This document shows positions 12,574 through 23,610 of a DNA stretch of 64,000 bases, in pieces. A program made the translations under genes and the position numbers. The notes under the pieces were generated by a model. It saw only the letters and a program-made list of their open reading frames with translations, searched no databases and had not been told where the DNA came from. Position 1 is the stretch's first letter, and the number at the start of each line of letters is the position of its first letter. This stretch comes from Chionoecetes opilio (Eukaryota; Arthropoda; Malacostraca; Decapoda; Majidae), in NCBI GenBank assembly GCA_016584305.1, contig JACEEZ010002764.1:23570-87569 (forward strand). Direction: 5' to 3'.

Positions 12574-12610
12574 GGATCATATAGACTGGTTTATCAGTAT
12601 ATATGATATA

Positions 12611-13319
12611 CACACAAACCTCGTTTTCCCGGCCTAATAGGGGGGAGCACTGGTCCGGGAACCGCAAAAGTCCGGGAATCACAACAGTCCGATGCCATTA
12701 CCCACCCCCGGACGTTTATCCTACTCTAGTATTTACTGTCCGGCAACCGCCAATATCAACTACCCCGCCGCGAACTTTTACGTCCGCTGAGCATGCTGCC
12801 ACCTGGCGGGAGGCAGCAGAAAGTGTTTAATAGTCTCAAGAGACGTTCCTGCACCAGGGGCAGTGGGGGTCAGGGGACTAACGGAGGCGGTGCAGGTGAA
12901 GCGTGAGTGTCATGTGTCCAAATGTAAACAATACGACCGCTGAGCATGCTGCCACCTGGCGGGAGGCAGCAGAAAGTGTTCAATAGTCTCAGAGATGTTC
13001 CTGCACCAGGGGCAGTGGGAGTCAGGGTACTGACGGAGGCAGTGCAGGTGAACCGTGAGTGTCGTGTGCCCAAATGTAAACAATATGACCGCTGAGCATG
13101 CTGCCACCTGGCGGGAGGCGCGGACACTGACCAGGGGTGACAGGAGACGCTCGGACCGCCGGACAACTTTGTCAATTTACGAACAGGACCAGGCATTTCA
13201 ACGGAAAAAAAAAAAAAAAAAAAAAAAATGTCCGAGACTGACATATACCCGGACCTCGGATTTTGTCCGGCAAATCCGATATCCGGGAAATGGAGGTCCA
13301 GGAAATCAAGGTTTGTGTG
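12611..13319. mobile_element. TA-flanked DNA element (Tc1/pogo-like termini)
   Basis: The left end CACACAAACCTCGTTTTCCC and the right end, reverse complement CACACAAACCTTGATTTCC, are bordered by TA at 12609-12610 and 13320-13321. Excision of the insert restores the P-family phrase GATATACTGTAATCTTCG. Termini containing ACCTCG-TTTCC recall pogo/Tigger elements, but no transposase remains. Internal CCGGG-rich repeats and a LINE RNase H fragment fill it. Confidence 0.7.
12787..13125 (-). pseudogene. LINE RNase H/zinc-knuckle fragment in about 2.2 tandem units
   Basis: On the minus strand the sequence reads ...HLHCLRQYPDSHCPWC...ETIEHFLL, the C-terminal part of the RNase H/zinc-knuckle region typical of R1/I/Jockey-related LINEs. 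The module starts at 12787, 12940 and 13092 (period 152-153 bp; CTGAGCATGCTGCCACCTGG). It was therefore duplicated in tandem after insertion. It is not functional. Confidence 0.6.
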
Positions 13320-14427
13320 TACTGTAATCTTCGTAAATGTTTGTTCTATAATATCAAATAAAAAACAGTTTAACACGCTAAAGAAATGCCATTACGAGAC
13401 TCTGAAGAAATATGCATGAACTTAATATTCACTTCAACTCTTCGCCATTTAAAACTTTGTGAGTCAACTTTTATCATGAAGGGTATCAATAGAAGCGCAA
13501 TTTTATTAGCTTTCCATTGCTATATTTCGTTATCTGATAAATGAATTAGAACCATGCATAAATTAGCGTAAACTAACTAAATAAAATCATCAATCGGGTA
13601 ATTTTCCCGATTGATGAGGTTATTTATTTAGTCAACGCTAATTTATACATGGTACTAATTCATTAATCAGAAAACGAAATATATAAGTAAATAAATAACA
13701 TCATCAATCGGGAAAATTACCCGATTGATGATTTTATTGATTTATTTAACGCTAATTTATGCATGGTTTTAATTAATTTATCAGATAACAAAATATAGCA
13801 ATGGAAAGCTAATAAAATTGCGCTTCTATTGATACCCTTCATGATAAAAGTTGACTCGCAAATTTTTAAATGGCGAAGAGTTAAGTGAATATTAAATTAA
13901 GTTCATGCATATTTCTTCATAGTCTCGTAATGGCATTTCTTTAGCGTGTTTTACTGTTTTTTATTTGATAATATTATAGAACAAACATTTACGAAGATTA
14001 CAGTATATCATATATACTGATAAACCAGTCTATATGATAGTCCATAGACCTCGATATCTCTTTGTCGGGCGCCCCGCAGGCCCCTATGCAGCCCCGCAAT
14101 TCAAAACATTGTCGCGTGAACAGTCCAGGTATACAGTGGTCTATGGATAATCTTATAGAACAAACATTTCCAAAGATAACAGTACATTATATAATTTATA
14201 CTGATAAATGTATTTGGTAGGGGGCAAATTACTCCTGAAAGTCAACTTTTTCCCTGGCAGTCTCTCCCACATGTGTGACGTCCTGAACTCCAGGCTCAGG
14301 CCTTGTGTTCCAGGAGGCCTTGCCATGGCCTGTACCGGCTATTTCCACACGCCCTTCATGCAGTGTATGTTTTTTTTATTTTTTTTATTTTTTTTATTTT
14401 AGTTATTTATTGCACTTCCATTGTAGG

Positions 14428-14940
14428 AAGGCACGGACTTTATAAGAGCCCGTCAGTGTTAAGCAGTTAGATGTCACAGTAGTTAACGGGGTGGAGGGTG
14501 TGAGGCGACGACTTCAGCAAGGATATTTAGTGGAACAGCACTCAGGACGGAGGCTGCCGTTTCGACTTCTCTTGGGTAAGTTGCGTGATGGTAGAGGCGC
14601 AGCCTGGCGGTGGCAGGGCAATGCAGGATATAGTGTAGTAGTACGTATGTACAGATGGAAGAATGGTGTTAGCAAGACGTGTGTGAGACGTGTGGATGAA
14701 ACTGGAGTACTTGATGCTGGAATGTGAACGGTATGAGTATGCTAGAACAAAGATGTTGGAGGTAGTTGTAGGAGAATTCGGAGTGGAAGAATGGCGAGAG
14801 ATGAGTGACAGGAGTGTGGATAGGCAGATGGAGTACCTGCTGGGGTTGTGTGCTGAGTGGAGGAGTGACAGTCGTGTGGCTGAAAGTGTAAAACCTTGTA
14901 GGCTGCTTTGGGTGCGTTACAACTGAATAATTCTGCATTA
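14428..14940 (+). pseudogene. LINE 3' terminal fragment
   Basis: Frames encode LEYLMLECERYEYARTKMLE and VDRQMEYLLGLCAEWRSD, matching the 'ETLEHLLLECERY' C-terminal region of arthropod LINEs. Upstream there is W-R-rich sequence with a frameshift near 14690-14700. It is 5' truncated and dead. A T-rich (TTTTTTTA)n tract lies at 14369-14400 and the related fragment is at 2515-2860. Confidence 0.65.
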
Positions 14941-16581
14941 CAAGACGTAAAGTTCACTTACTATTTTTTAGGGTGGCCAAGGACTCGGGGTAATCTTTCT
15001 GAAACTCTCTCAGAAAATGTATATCAGAATAATGTCAACCTACTCTCTTAGTCCTTGCTTATATATTTATGTAAATTTATTTGAATGACAACTCTTCTTT
15101 TCTTTTGTAAGGTACCTTCCCTACTTACAATTATACATACGATTATTGGTTGTCTATCTGGTCATGCCCATTAGGTGCAGTCCTCTCATTTTAGCTTCAA
15201 TCAGGAGTTCAGGACTGCAATCATTGGTGATGTGCATGTAGGTCACGCCATAATAGGTGGAGTCTATTTTGTTTGTCATCTTACCCTACAATATAGCAAG
15301 AATCCATCCATCCAATACTAATCTGTGTATGTTGATAAACCTGTGTGTCTGATAATTATAATCCTACTCTGTCTTATAACCTATGAGTCATAGATAACTA
15401 ACTGGACCTGTTGTGTTTCTGTGATTTTATTAATTTCTCCTCCTTCTTTCCTTTATTTTCCTCATTTCTCTACCCTTGATTTTCATTGTTTCATTCTGGT
15501 TCCGATGTCGTTGTTACGAGCGAGCGCAAAGCGCTCGTGAGTCCTCGGTGGATACGGGATTTTTCTCACTTAAGCGGCCGACCCGGCCCGGCCCGACCGT
15601 CACGCTTTTCAGGAGCTTATATATTTGGAATCCTGCTTCCGATTGACAAGCGGTCTTTACCATCTGATAATCCCTTCATCATCATGATTCAATCCCTTTT
15701 GTGCTTGACATGTTTTGTCTCACGTGAGGGGTCAGCATGGCGCGTGCCGCGTGAGGGGTGTCAGACAACGTTATCTTGCTATAGCTGAGAAACGGCTGTA
15801 CCGACTAAGTTGAAATTTGGTGTGTGGTTTGAGACCACACACCTAGCAATGTCACACAGGTCAAACTCCGGGTGACGCCTACGGGCTCGCTCGTCCCTCG
15901 CCGATAAAGGCGTCTTACTGGTATGGTGCCACATTTGTATTAAGAATTGTTACATAGTGCACTGGAAGGATTAATCATGTTTTCAGCCACACATGTTGAC
16001 ATAATAATTGAAAAGTTATTTTTGGGATATATTGAGAGAAAAAAGGCCTTTGGATAATGCTTGTTATATTTGCAATTTGCGATTATTCAGAACAGTAAAA
16101 ATAATTTCTATAAGTCTTTTGTGCTGAATCCTAATATATTTATGCATTCATTTTTATAAGTGTAGATTTCTTACGTGAAAGAATATGAAATGAATCAGAA
16201 AGAACCAATTATAAAATAGTAAGATTGTGAACGTGAAATTAATGTACAAAAAATTAAGAGTAGAATGATGAGTTATTAATGAAAGCAAGCGGTGACATTT
16301 GAATATAAAGTGAATGTGTAAATCCTATGCTTGTAGAATGCAATACAGATAATGTTAAGATGTGGATGCAATACATTTTCTAAAGATTAAAATGTGCTTT
16401 TAAATGAACTTTTTTGAAGATACAGTCAGAAAATGGTTATTTAGTCATTATTTGATGAAACCTCAACAGAGTGAAGAAATACAATTGAATCTTATATGAA
16501 ACTAGAATAAAAACAAATGAGAAAGATCTGTATGAACACCTCCAAGGGATGCCAATGAAAGGTGAAAGCAAAAGAATTGCC
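14941..16581. other. No gene recognised; unclassified repeats
   Basis: About 15525-15905 has the look of a dispersed repeat (GAGCGCAAAGCGCTC hairpin at the left; GCTGAGAAACGGCTGTACCG; a perfect GGTGTGTGGT/ACCACACACC hairpin at 15819-15843). The rest is AT-rich with no credible frame. Confidence 0.35.
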
Positions 16582-16645
16582 GTATTTGCCGGCGCATAAG
16601 ACGCATTTTTTTTTCCAAGAAGGGGAATGCAAAATTCACCCTGCG

Positions 16646-18075
16646 TCTAATCGAGACCACCGAGAGATAAGGCCTGGTGGATCGCCCGTGACGTCACACC
16701 ATAAGGATACAACCCGCTCCGCTCCCCGTACAAGTTTACCTACCTAATATAATGTTTATCAGTATAAAAGATATACTGTTATCTTTGGAAATGTTTGTTC
16801 TATAATATTATTAAATAAAAAACCGTAAAACACACAAAGAAAATGCCATTATGAGACTTTCAAGAAATATGCATTAACTTAAACTCTTCGCCATTTAATA
16901 TTTTGCTCGCAAACATTTTACATGGAGAATATCAATAGAAGCGGAGTTTAATTAGCTTTCCATTGATATATTTCGTTTAGTGATAAATGAATTAGCGGCA
17001 TGCATAAATTAGCGTTAACTAAATATAAAAAATCATGAAATCGGGTAATTTCCTACCTAATATATGTTTATCAGTATAAAATATATACTGTTATCTTCGG
17101 AAATGTTTGTAATATAATATTATCAAATAAAAAACCGTAAAACACACTAAAGAAATGCCATTATGAGACTTTCAAGAAATATGCATGAACTTAAACTTTT
17201 TGCCATTTAATATTTTGTGGAAAAACTTTTTACATGGAGAATATCAATAGAAGCGGAATTTAATTAGCTTTCCATTGATATATTTCCTTTTCTGATAAAT
17301 GAATTAGAACCGTGCATAAATTAGCATTAGCTAAATAAATAACATCATCAATCGGGAAAAATTACCCAATTTCATGATGTTATTTATTTAGTTAACGCTA
17401 ATTTATGCATGGTTCTAATTCATTTATCAGAAAAGGAAATATATCAATGGAAAGCTAATTAAATTCCGCTTCTATTGATATTCTCCGTGTAAAAAGTTTT
17501 GCACAAAATATTAAATGGCGAAAAGTTTAAGTTCATGCATATTTCTTGAAAGTCTCATAATGGCATTTCTTTAGTGTGTTTTACGGTTTTTTATTTGATA
17601 TTATAGAACAAACATTTCCGAAGATAACAGTATATATTTTATACTGATAAACATATATTAGGTAGGAAATTACCCGATTTCATGATTTTTTATATTTAGT
17701 TAACGCTAATTTATGCATGCCGCTAATTCATTTATCACTAAACGAAATATATCAATGGAAAGCTAATTAAACTCCGCTTCTATTGATATTCTCCATGTAA
17801 AATGTTTGCGAGCAAAATATTAAATGGCGAAGAGTTTAAGTTAATGCATATTTCTTGAAAGTCTCATAATGGCATTTTCTTTGTGTGTTTTACGGTTTTT
17901 TATTTAATAATATTATAGAACAAACATTTCCGAAGATAACAGTATATCTTTTATACTGATAAACATTATATTAGGTAGGTAAACTTGTACGGGGAGCGGA
18001 GCGGGTTGTATCCTTATGGTGTGACGTCACGTGCGATCCACCAGGCCTTATCATCTCGGTGGCCACGGTCTAATG
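16646..18075. mobile_element. 1.43-kb nested palindrome (P-family element inside the centre of another)
   Basis: The outer arms run from GTCTAATCGAGACCACCGAG (16643 onward) to the mirror ending near 18075, including GTGACGTCACACCATAAGGA. The left outer half ends at about 17046 (ATCGGGTAATTT) and the right outer half resumes at about 17669. Between them sits a second complete P element (CCTACCTAATATATGTTTAT ... mirrored) with its own centre at about 17357. Both arms remain very similar over 600 bp or more, which implies young age or gene conversion. No coding sequence. Confidence 0.8.
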
Positions 18076-18757
18076 CGGCCATATTACTAATGAGAGGTCA
18101 GGCAGAGAATGCAGAATGGCCGGTGGTGTATTACTAAGGGGGTCTGGAGTGATTTGTGTTGAGCAGTAGACCACTGAACACTAATTTGTAACTATGTTAC
18201 TAATAATATCAACAGTAATGCATAATAACAAGAAAAAGTTGGAGTTTAAGAGAAAACAAGAGGTGGGGCAACAAGGTGGCGGTTTCTGCTGCCAAGATGG
18301 CCATAATACGTAAACATCATCCCCCTCCTGCTGTTCCACTGCCGCTCTCCACTGTAAATGGATGGGAGACAGGGTAGGCCTTTATACCACCTCAATTTCT
18401 CAATCCTCACCCCTGTATCTCTATGGATAAGGAAATTGTAAACTGTAACTGGAAACAGTGCTAGTAAAAAGGCCGCAACGGTAGCTGAAGACGGGACGGA
18501 AGCCTTCCACACATCACACAAAGACCAAGTCCCATCACGGCACCATGCGGCCATAACTTCATCCGCCTCAAAGCCGAATCACACCATACCATCATGCCTT
18601 CACCTGTACCTTCCTGAGGAAGACTAATCAACCCTCGCGACTGTGATAGATTCACAGGTGTAAACCATGGTGAATATCTTCGATCCCGACATCGGTGCCC
18701 TTCAACAATAACTAAAAGATAAGAGATGGTTACCTTACAGTGTTACATTAATATCTT
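18076..18757. other. No gene recognised
   Basis: Single-copy-looking sequence between the palindrome and the next MITE. The short minus-strand frames (about 60-100 codons) show no domain or codon pattern that I trust. Confidence 0.3.
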
Positions 18758-19361
18758 GGTAAATTTTTTATTATTGGGCAACCACCAATTTCGGGGCCGA
18801 AACTTAGTTTTCCTGAAGAGTTTTGGTGTATTTTGAATTAATCTGGCTCTCGTTTTTGTCGGAAATCAATGTTTGTTTACATGTGGGAGGGGGGGTGCCC
18901 GCCCTGCCCCTCCAAGCCTGCCCCGCAAACATTGCTAAGCTTCACACTGCCATAGTATTGGTAATTTTAGTTTTTTTCTCTATATCTTCTGTTACTAAAC
19001 CAAACCCCACCTCTAACCTAACCTAACCTAATCTGATTTAATCTAACTTAATTTTCTGGCTGAAATAACGGTACGTAGATTTTTGGTAGTACACAGCGCG
19101 CCAAAGCATTGTTCGCGACATCATAACACAGCGCTTCCATATGGGAATTCAGAAAATGTACTCTATGGCAGCCTACTGACTTCCGAGAGAGATATCTTAC
19201 ATATGGCAGCTTGTTTAAGGCACCGGCAGTCCATCAAGACCGTTGAGGAATGTTCAGATGCCACTTGTCAATTATAGACGAAGCATTTAAAAAAGTATCG
19301 CCAACCTTCCCGCGAGTAATTTGAACAGACGCGCATTGGTATAACTATCAATATTTTCATA

Positions 19362-19569
19362 ATGAGTGGCAAGAAAGACCTAACAAAAGAGCAAATTAAA
19401 GTTATTGCATCTCTACACAAGGCAGAGAGGCCAGTGGAAGAAATATCAAGGATTGTGGATGTTACGAGGAGATGTGTGCATAAGTGGGTGGAAAGTTTCA
19501 CGGTGGGTTGCACCGTCGCGACAACCGCGACACCAGAACATTATAAGTGGCCAGGGCGAGGATGTAAAA
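19362..19569 (+). pseudogene. Mariner-like transposase N-terminal HTH fragment, left arm
   Basis: Starts MSGKKDLTKEQIKVIASLHK and continues through RPVEEISRIVDVTRRCVHKW, a helix-turn-helix resembling the paired-type DNA-binding half of Tc1/mariner transposases. The arm ends at GRGCK. No DDE catalytic domain follows. The mirror copy lies on the minus strand. Confidence 0.75.
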
Positions 19570-19860
19570 GTCATATCGCAATATTTTTCTTGCTCTTAAT
19601 TGAGGATGGGCATCCACTTGACGTTTCATGACATTTAGGGTGCTTGCTGATGTTTTACATCCTCGCCCTGGCCACTTATAATGTTCTGGTGTCGCGGCTG
19701 TCGCGACGGTGCAACCCACCGTGAAACTTTCCACACACTTATGCACACATCTCCTCGTAACATCCACAATCCTTGATATTTCTTCCACTGGCCTCTCTGC
19801 CTTGTGTAGAGATGCAATAACTTTAATTTGCTCTTTTGTTAGGTCTTTCTTGCCACTCAT
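19570..19860 (-). pseudogene. Mariner-like transposase N-terminal fragment, right arm plus spacer
   Basis: The minus strand repeats MSGKKDLTKEQIKVIASLHK and carries one residue change (VHKCVESF against VHKWVESF in the left arm). The frame runs on into the spacer as TLNVMKRQVDAHPQLRARKI, the expected next part of the HTH region. It therefore preserves about 100 residues of the progenitor before the inversion breakpoint. Non-functional. Confidence 0.75.
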
Positions 19861-20786
19861 TATGAAAATATTGATAGTTATACCAATGCGCGTCTGTTCA
19901 AATTACTCGCGGGAAGGTTGGCGATACTTTTTTAAATGCTTCGTCTATAATTGACAAGTGGCATCTGAACATTCCTCAACGGTCTTGATGGACTGCCCGT
20001 GCCTTAAACAAGCTGCCATATGTAAGATATCTCTCTCGGAAGTCAGTAGGCTGCCATAGAGTACATTTTCTGAATTCCCGTATGGAAGCGCTGTGTTATG
20101 ATGTCGCGAACAATGCTTTGGCGCGCTGTGTACATGTAATGCCATTAATATTCGATTGCACCATGGAAAATGGGGCTCAAAATACACAGAATGAAGAAAG
20201 ATACACGACAATGTAGGTAAGAATCCTAGGACTTTTTAAAGCCCACTACCGAAATAATACCATTTTCTTTACTGCAAATGTTCAAAATCTAAACACAGAA
20301 GCAGAAGTCTAAACATAGCAGAAAAGCAACAACGACATACTTACAACATTAAATCTAAGCTAAATGTCATAGGTAGAAAATATTAGAATAGCAATTAGTG
20401 GAGCATCCTGCAATAAATGATGACCGATTTTGGTTACCCTACACTGTCATTCTCTTTATATTTTAACAAGTATAATTTTTCATTCACATTCACTGCACTG
20501 TGAATATTGTATTTGGGTACATACTCAAAATAATTTGTTTTCTCTTACAAAACCTTTTTTTAATAACTTAATAAATTGACAACAAATAAATGTCCTGAAA
20601 ACACTAATGATTTTTTCTCTCAAAATATTAATGTAAAATATGGTTGCGTCTTATGCGGAGGTGCGTCTTATGCGCCGGCAAATACTAGTCATGTTTTCAG
20701 ACTATACTTGGAGGGTGTGGGACGAGTAATGTTATCATGTGTATTTATGGATGAAGCTATAAGGGAAAGTAGAAACAGGCAATGTT

Positions 20787-21405
20787 GTGGATCGTGGTTG
20801 AAGTTTAAGAATAATAGACCGAGCTCTTGTGAGATGGCGTGCACTGTGGGCCCTGAGCCCCAGCACCGAGGCGGCAGTGCCCTGTGTGTGTCCCCCTGGC
20901 TGACCTTGCCTTATAAAGCATGTATGGACCTTTTGTGGGATGTGCTTTGCTCAATGCACAAAGTATGCACAGTAAGGAAAGCGCTGAATACTCAGTGCTG
21001 CTGAGGTGCACTTGGCTAATGGTGCTGATGTTTCAGGTTCCCAGCAGCCCAGAGGAGGACAGGTGGTGCAGATCAGGCTGGAAACCAGGCGTGTGGCCTG
21101 CACTCAGCCCACAGCCCACACAGAGACAAAGCCTTGCTATCACACGCTGGACCCTTGTAGGCATTGTACTGTTTATGCCTCATGACAGCTGAGGGGTTTG
21201 TGTGGCAGTTGTGTACAACTACTCAGAAGAAGGAAGCCGCACTCCCCTCTTTGTGTGGCAGATGAGAGTCCACACCATCCAGGGAGGAAGGCAGCACACC
21301 AACTGTGTGAGAGTGGAACAGCCTTGAGGGAACACAGCCAGAGGAGGCTGTGTGTGTTGCTGCAGGGCGTCTGTAGCTGTGCAAAGCAGCAAGACACAGG
21401 GTGCA
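20787..21405 (+). other. Upstream region of zinc-finger gene 2, duplicated from gene 1
   Basis: Matches 6796-7392 with small indels (for example an extra GAATACTCAGTGCTGCT-like segment near 20987-21003). CTTATAAAG at about 20908 and TTTCAG at about 21032 are conserved. The duplicated block starts about 100 bp after the right end of the 4.1-kb TIR element. Confidence 0.55.
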
Positions 21406-22392
21406 ATGGGGAAGTTTGAGTGCAAAGATTGTGGCAAGCAGTATACCTTGCAAGGGAACCTCGAAAGACATGCAAAGAGACACACGTTGGGACCACAAAC
21501 ATGCAACAAATGTGGCAAATCCTTCTCCGAGAAGCGCCTGCTTACCCTGCACCTCTCTAGGATGTCATGCGGGGTTGCATCACTTGCATGTATCAAAAAG
21601 CGAGTCGGAATGTCGCGGCCTCTCAAGTGTGTGGAGTGTGGCAGGAACTTCTCCAAGCCTGAATCTCTGGCAGCACACACAGCCGCTCACGAAAGTGGTG
21701 CATCAGCAAACACTTGCGAGATGTGTGGCAAACTCTATACGAATTACTGTGTACTGAAGCACCACTATGTAACACACACGGGAGCCAGACCCTTCATGTG
21801 TGCCCAGTGTGGCCATGCGTTCACACGGAAGGGCGACCTCAAGAAGCACATGAGTTCCTCTCATGGCAGCATGAAGACAGAGGAAGATGGGGAGGTTGAG
21901 GTCCTCCCAGCGCACATCACAAATGGGAGGAGGCGCTACCGTACATGTGGAGGAGACAGGAAGTACAAGTGTGAAGAATGTGGCTGCGGGTTCACTCGCC
22001 TGGATGTTCTGAGGAAGCACTATTCCATCCACTTCACACAGAAGCCATTCAAGTGTGAAGAGTGTGGAAAATCTTACACCAGGAAGGACGTTCTTGCCTC
22101 ACACATGCTCCAGCACTCCAAGACGAGGGAGTTTACGTGTGACCACTGCGGGAAACGATTCTGGGATAAAGGATTACTCAGACAACATGTTGTCACCCAT
22201 CTCCCTCCTCAGTTTAAATGTGAGGATTGTGGTAAAGAGTTCACGTTAAAGATGGGCTTGCGGATCCATCAGAGGAGTCACAGAGGAGTGAAGGAGTTTG
22301 ATTGTGGGGAGTGTGGCAAGGCATTTGTAACGAAAGGAATTCTTTTGAGGCACATCCGCAACGTTCATAACGGAACAAGTGGATTAGTATGA
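21406..22392 (+). CDS. C2H2 zinc-finger protein, 10 fingers (paralogue 2)
   Basis: Intact 328-residue frame. The start is the ATG at 21406 (MGKFECKDCGKQY), equivalent to gene 1; upstream codons are open but contain no ATG. Fingers: 1 C2H2; 2 C2HC-like (HLSRMSC); 3 to 10 C2H2. The same acidic/Arg linker (TEEDGEVEVLPAHITNGRRR) precedes finger 6. Relative to gene 1 it lacks the three-finger expansion after finger 2. Fingers 6-8 are nearly identical at DNA level to fingers 9-11 of gene 1, up to GLLRQH; then the two genes switch to unrelated last fingers. Here two canonical fingers follow (FKCEDCGKEF, FDCGECGKAF) and the protein ends SGLV. It is likely a nuclear DNA-binding factor with diverged specificity. 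No effector domain is seen. Confidence 0.9.
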   Translation: MGKFECKDCGKQYTLQGNLERHAKRHTLGPQTCNKCGKSFSEKRLLTLHLSRMSCGVASLACIKKRVGMSRPLKCVECGRNFSKPESLAAHTAAHESGASANTCEMCGKLYTNYCVLKHHYVTHTGARPFMCAQCGHAFTRKGDLKKHMSSSHGSMKTEEDGEVEVLPAHITNGRRRYRTCGGDRKYKCEECGCGFTRLDVLRKHYSIHFTQKPFKCEECGKSYTRKDVLASHMLQHSKTREFTCDHCGKRFWDKGLLRQHVVTHLPPQFKCEDCGKEFTLKMGLRIHQRSHRGVKEFDCGECGKAFVTKGILLRHIRNVHNGTSGLV

Positions 22393-22416
22393 GGCGCGCG
22401 TGTGTGTGTGTGTGTA

Positions 22417-23580
22417 TTTAGTATTTACCTAGTTGTATTTACCTAGTTGTAACATACAGGAAAAGAGCTATGCTCGTACTGTCCCGTCTCCAAATCTACT
22501 ATTATCCAGCTTGCCTTTGAAGTCCTGAATACTTCTTGCATTAATCACTTCTGCATCAAGGTTATTCCAGGCTTCTATGCTTCTATACGTGAAGCTGTAT
22601 TTTTTTTATATCCCTCTTGCATGTTGTCCTTTTCAATTTCTTCTCATGACCTCTTGTACTTCTATCGTCCCACACAAACAGATCTCTATCAATTTTTTCC
22701 AGACCCATTGATGCTCTATAGTCTATACACTGCTATAAAATCTCTCCTTTCTCTTCTTTTCTCAAGAGTTTGGAGTTTCAGTCTTGAAAGTCTTTACCAC
22801 TATGGTAAATCTCTCAGGCTTGGAGCCATTTCTGTGGCTGCTCTTTGTATTCTCTCAATCTTACTTATATCCTTCTTTTTATGTGGTGACCAAATCACTG
22901 CCGCATATTCCAACCTTGGTCGAATCAAAGATGTTATCAATTTCTTAATCATCTCTTCATCCAGATATTTGAATACCATTCTTATATTCCTGTTTGTTTT
23001 ATATGCTTTATATGCTTATTTATATGCTTCTCAGGTGACAAATTATCCGTAATCCATACTCCCAGATTTTTTTCGACCTTTATTTTGATTATTCATTCAT
23101 TTCCCATCGAATACTTTCCTCTCTGTCTCTTTTTGCTACTGCCCATTTCCAACACTACACTTTTTAGCATTAAACTCCATTTCCCATAATTCACTCCATC
23201 TGAAAATCTTATCTAGATCATTTTGTAAATGCTCAGTCCTCTTTACTTTCTACTTTCCTTAGTAATTTAGCATCATCAGCGAATAAACTCATATAAATAT
23301 TCACTCCCTCTGTCATATCATTAACATAGACCAAGAACATCACTGGGGCCAATACTGATCCTTGAGGAACTCCACTTATCACACTGCACCATTCTGACTT
23401 CTGATCTTTTTATTACTGTTCTCATCTCACTGTTGCTCAAAAAGTCTTCCATCCACTAAAGCAAACTTCAATTTTTTCCCTTTTTCAATCCTTCTACATG
23501 TTCTAGCTTCCAGAGCAGTCTCTTGTGAGGTACCTTGTCAAATGCCTTCTTTAGGTCCAAGAATCGACCCACCCCTCTCT
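22417..23580 (-). pseudogene. CR1/Jockey-like LINE, 3' half with RT motifs, frameshifted
   Basis: Reading the minus strand from about 23575 gives FLDLKKAFDKVPHKRLLWKL (RT motif A), then SGVPQGSVLAPVMFLVYVND (motif B, about 23365) and FADDAKLL (motif C, about 23275). After that comes LEYAAVIWSPHKKKDISKIE (RT thumb region, about 22900). Frameshifts and stops separate these blocks. The 3' end is two to three copies of ACAACTAGGTAAAT at 22424-22452, a repeated tail as in CR1-like LINEs; the same tail recurs at 58200-58235. No RNase H follows. Dead. Confidence 0.8.
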
Positions 23581-23610
23581 TTCCTGTGTCACATCGATCC
23601 TGTGTGTGTG

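Larger units (their letters stand above)
12572..14045. mobile_element. P-family palindrome, inner copy
   Basis: The arms CATATAGACTGGTTTATCAG (left) and its complement near 14015-14040 enclose mirrored AT-rich arms of about 270 bp (13322-13590 and 13740-14010). The centre has hairpins CATCAATCGGG...CCCGATTGATG at 13592-13620 and 13692-13722. There is no coding sequence. It is interrupted at 12611-13319. Confidence 0.72.
12457..14146. mobile_element. CCATAGAC-TIR element II, 5-bp TSD ATAAT
   Basis: The left terminus CCATAGACCACTGTATACCT and the right terminus, its reverse complement ending GTGGTCTATGG, are flanked by ATAAT at 12452-12456 and 14147-14151. The interior is a P-family palindrome (about 12572-14045), itself split by a TA-flanked element. 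This is an independent insertion of the same family as 9103-11842. Confidence 0.78.
19092..20130. mobile_element. Mariner/Tc1-type foldback, TA TSD, 478-bp arms
   Basis: Arms 19092-19569 and 19653-20130 are each exactly 478 bases and almost identical as reverse complements, with an 83-bp spacer. Ends are CACAGCGCGCCAAAGCATTG. TA duplications lie at 19090-19091 and 20131-20132. The paralogous MITE at 10739-11193 gives the empty site (ACATGTACTACCGAAAA, one TA), which proves a TA-targeted insertion. Each arm carries the transposase N-terminus, so this is an inverted-duplication derivative with no catalytic domain. Confidence 0.92.
18758..20261. mobile_element. Second copy of the 10739-11193 MITE, inverted, carrying a mariner foldback
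   Basis: Read on the minus strand this matches 10739-11193 (GGTATTATTTCGGTAGTGGG at the 20261 end; ATGTGTAAACA, GGGGCAGG and TTAGGTTAGG landmarks). The candidate TSDs AATATCTT (18750-18757) and ATTTTCTT (20262-20269) match at 6 of 8 positions. The copy is split by 19092-20130. Confidence 0.78.
16582..20685. mobile_element. 4.1-kb TIR element (termini GTATTTGCCGGCGCATAAGA)
   Basis: The left terminus at 16582 and the right terminus ending 20685 are reverse complements over at least 24 bases (GTATTTGCCGGCGCATAAGA then CGCA). The right end repeats the GCGTCTTATGCG motif internally (about 20645-20657). It contains the 1.4-kb palindrome at 16646-18075 and the MITE at 18758-20261. No intact transposase is present and no TSD could be read. 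ATAAGACGCAC-type termini are widespread in animal MITEs, but I cannot name the superfamily. Confidence 0.65.
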
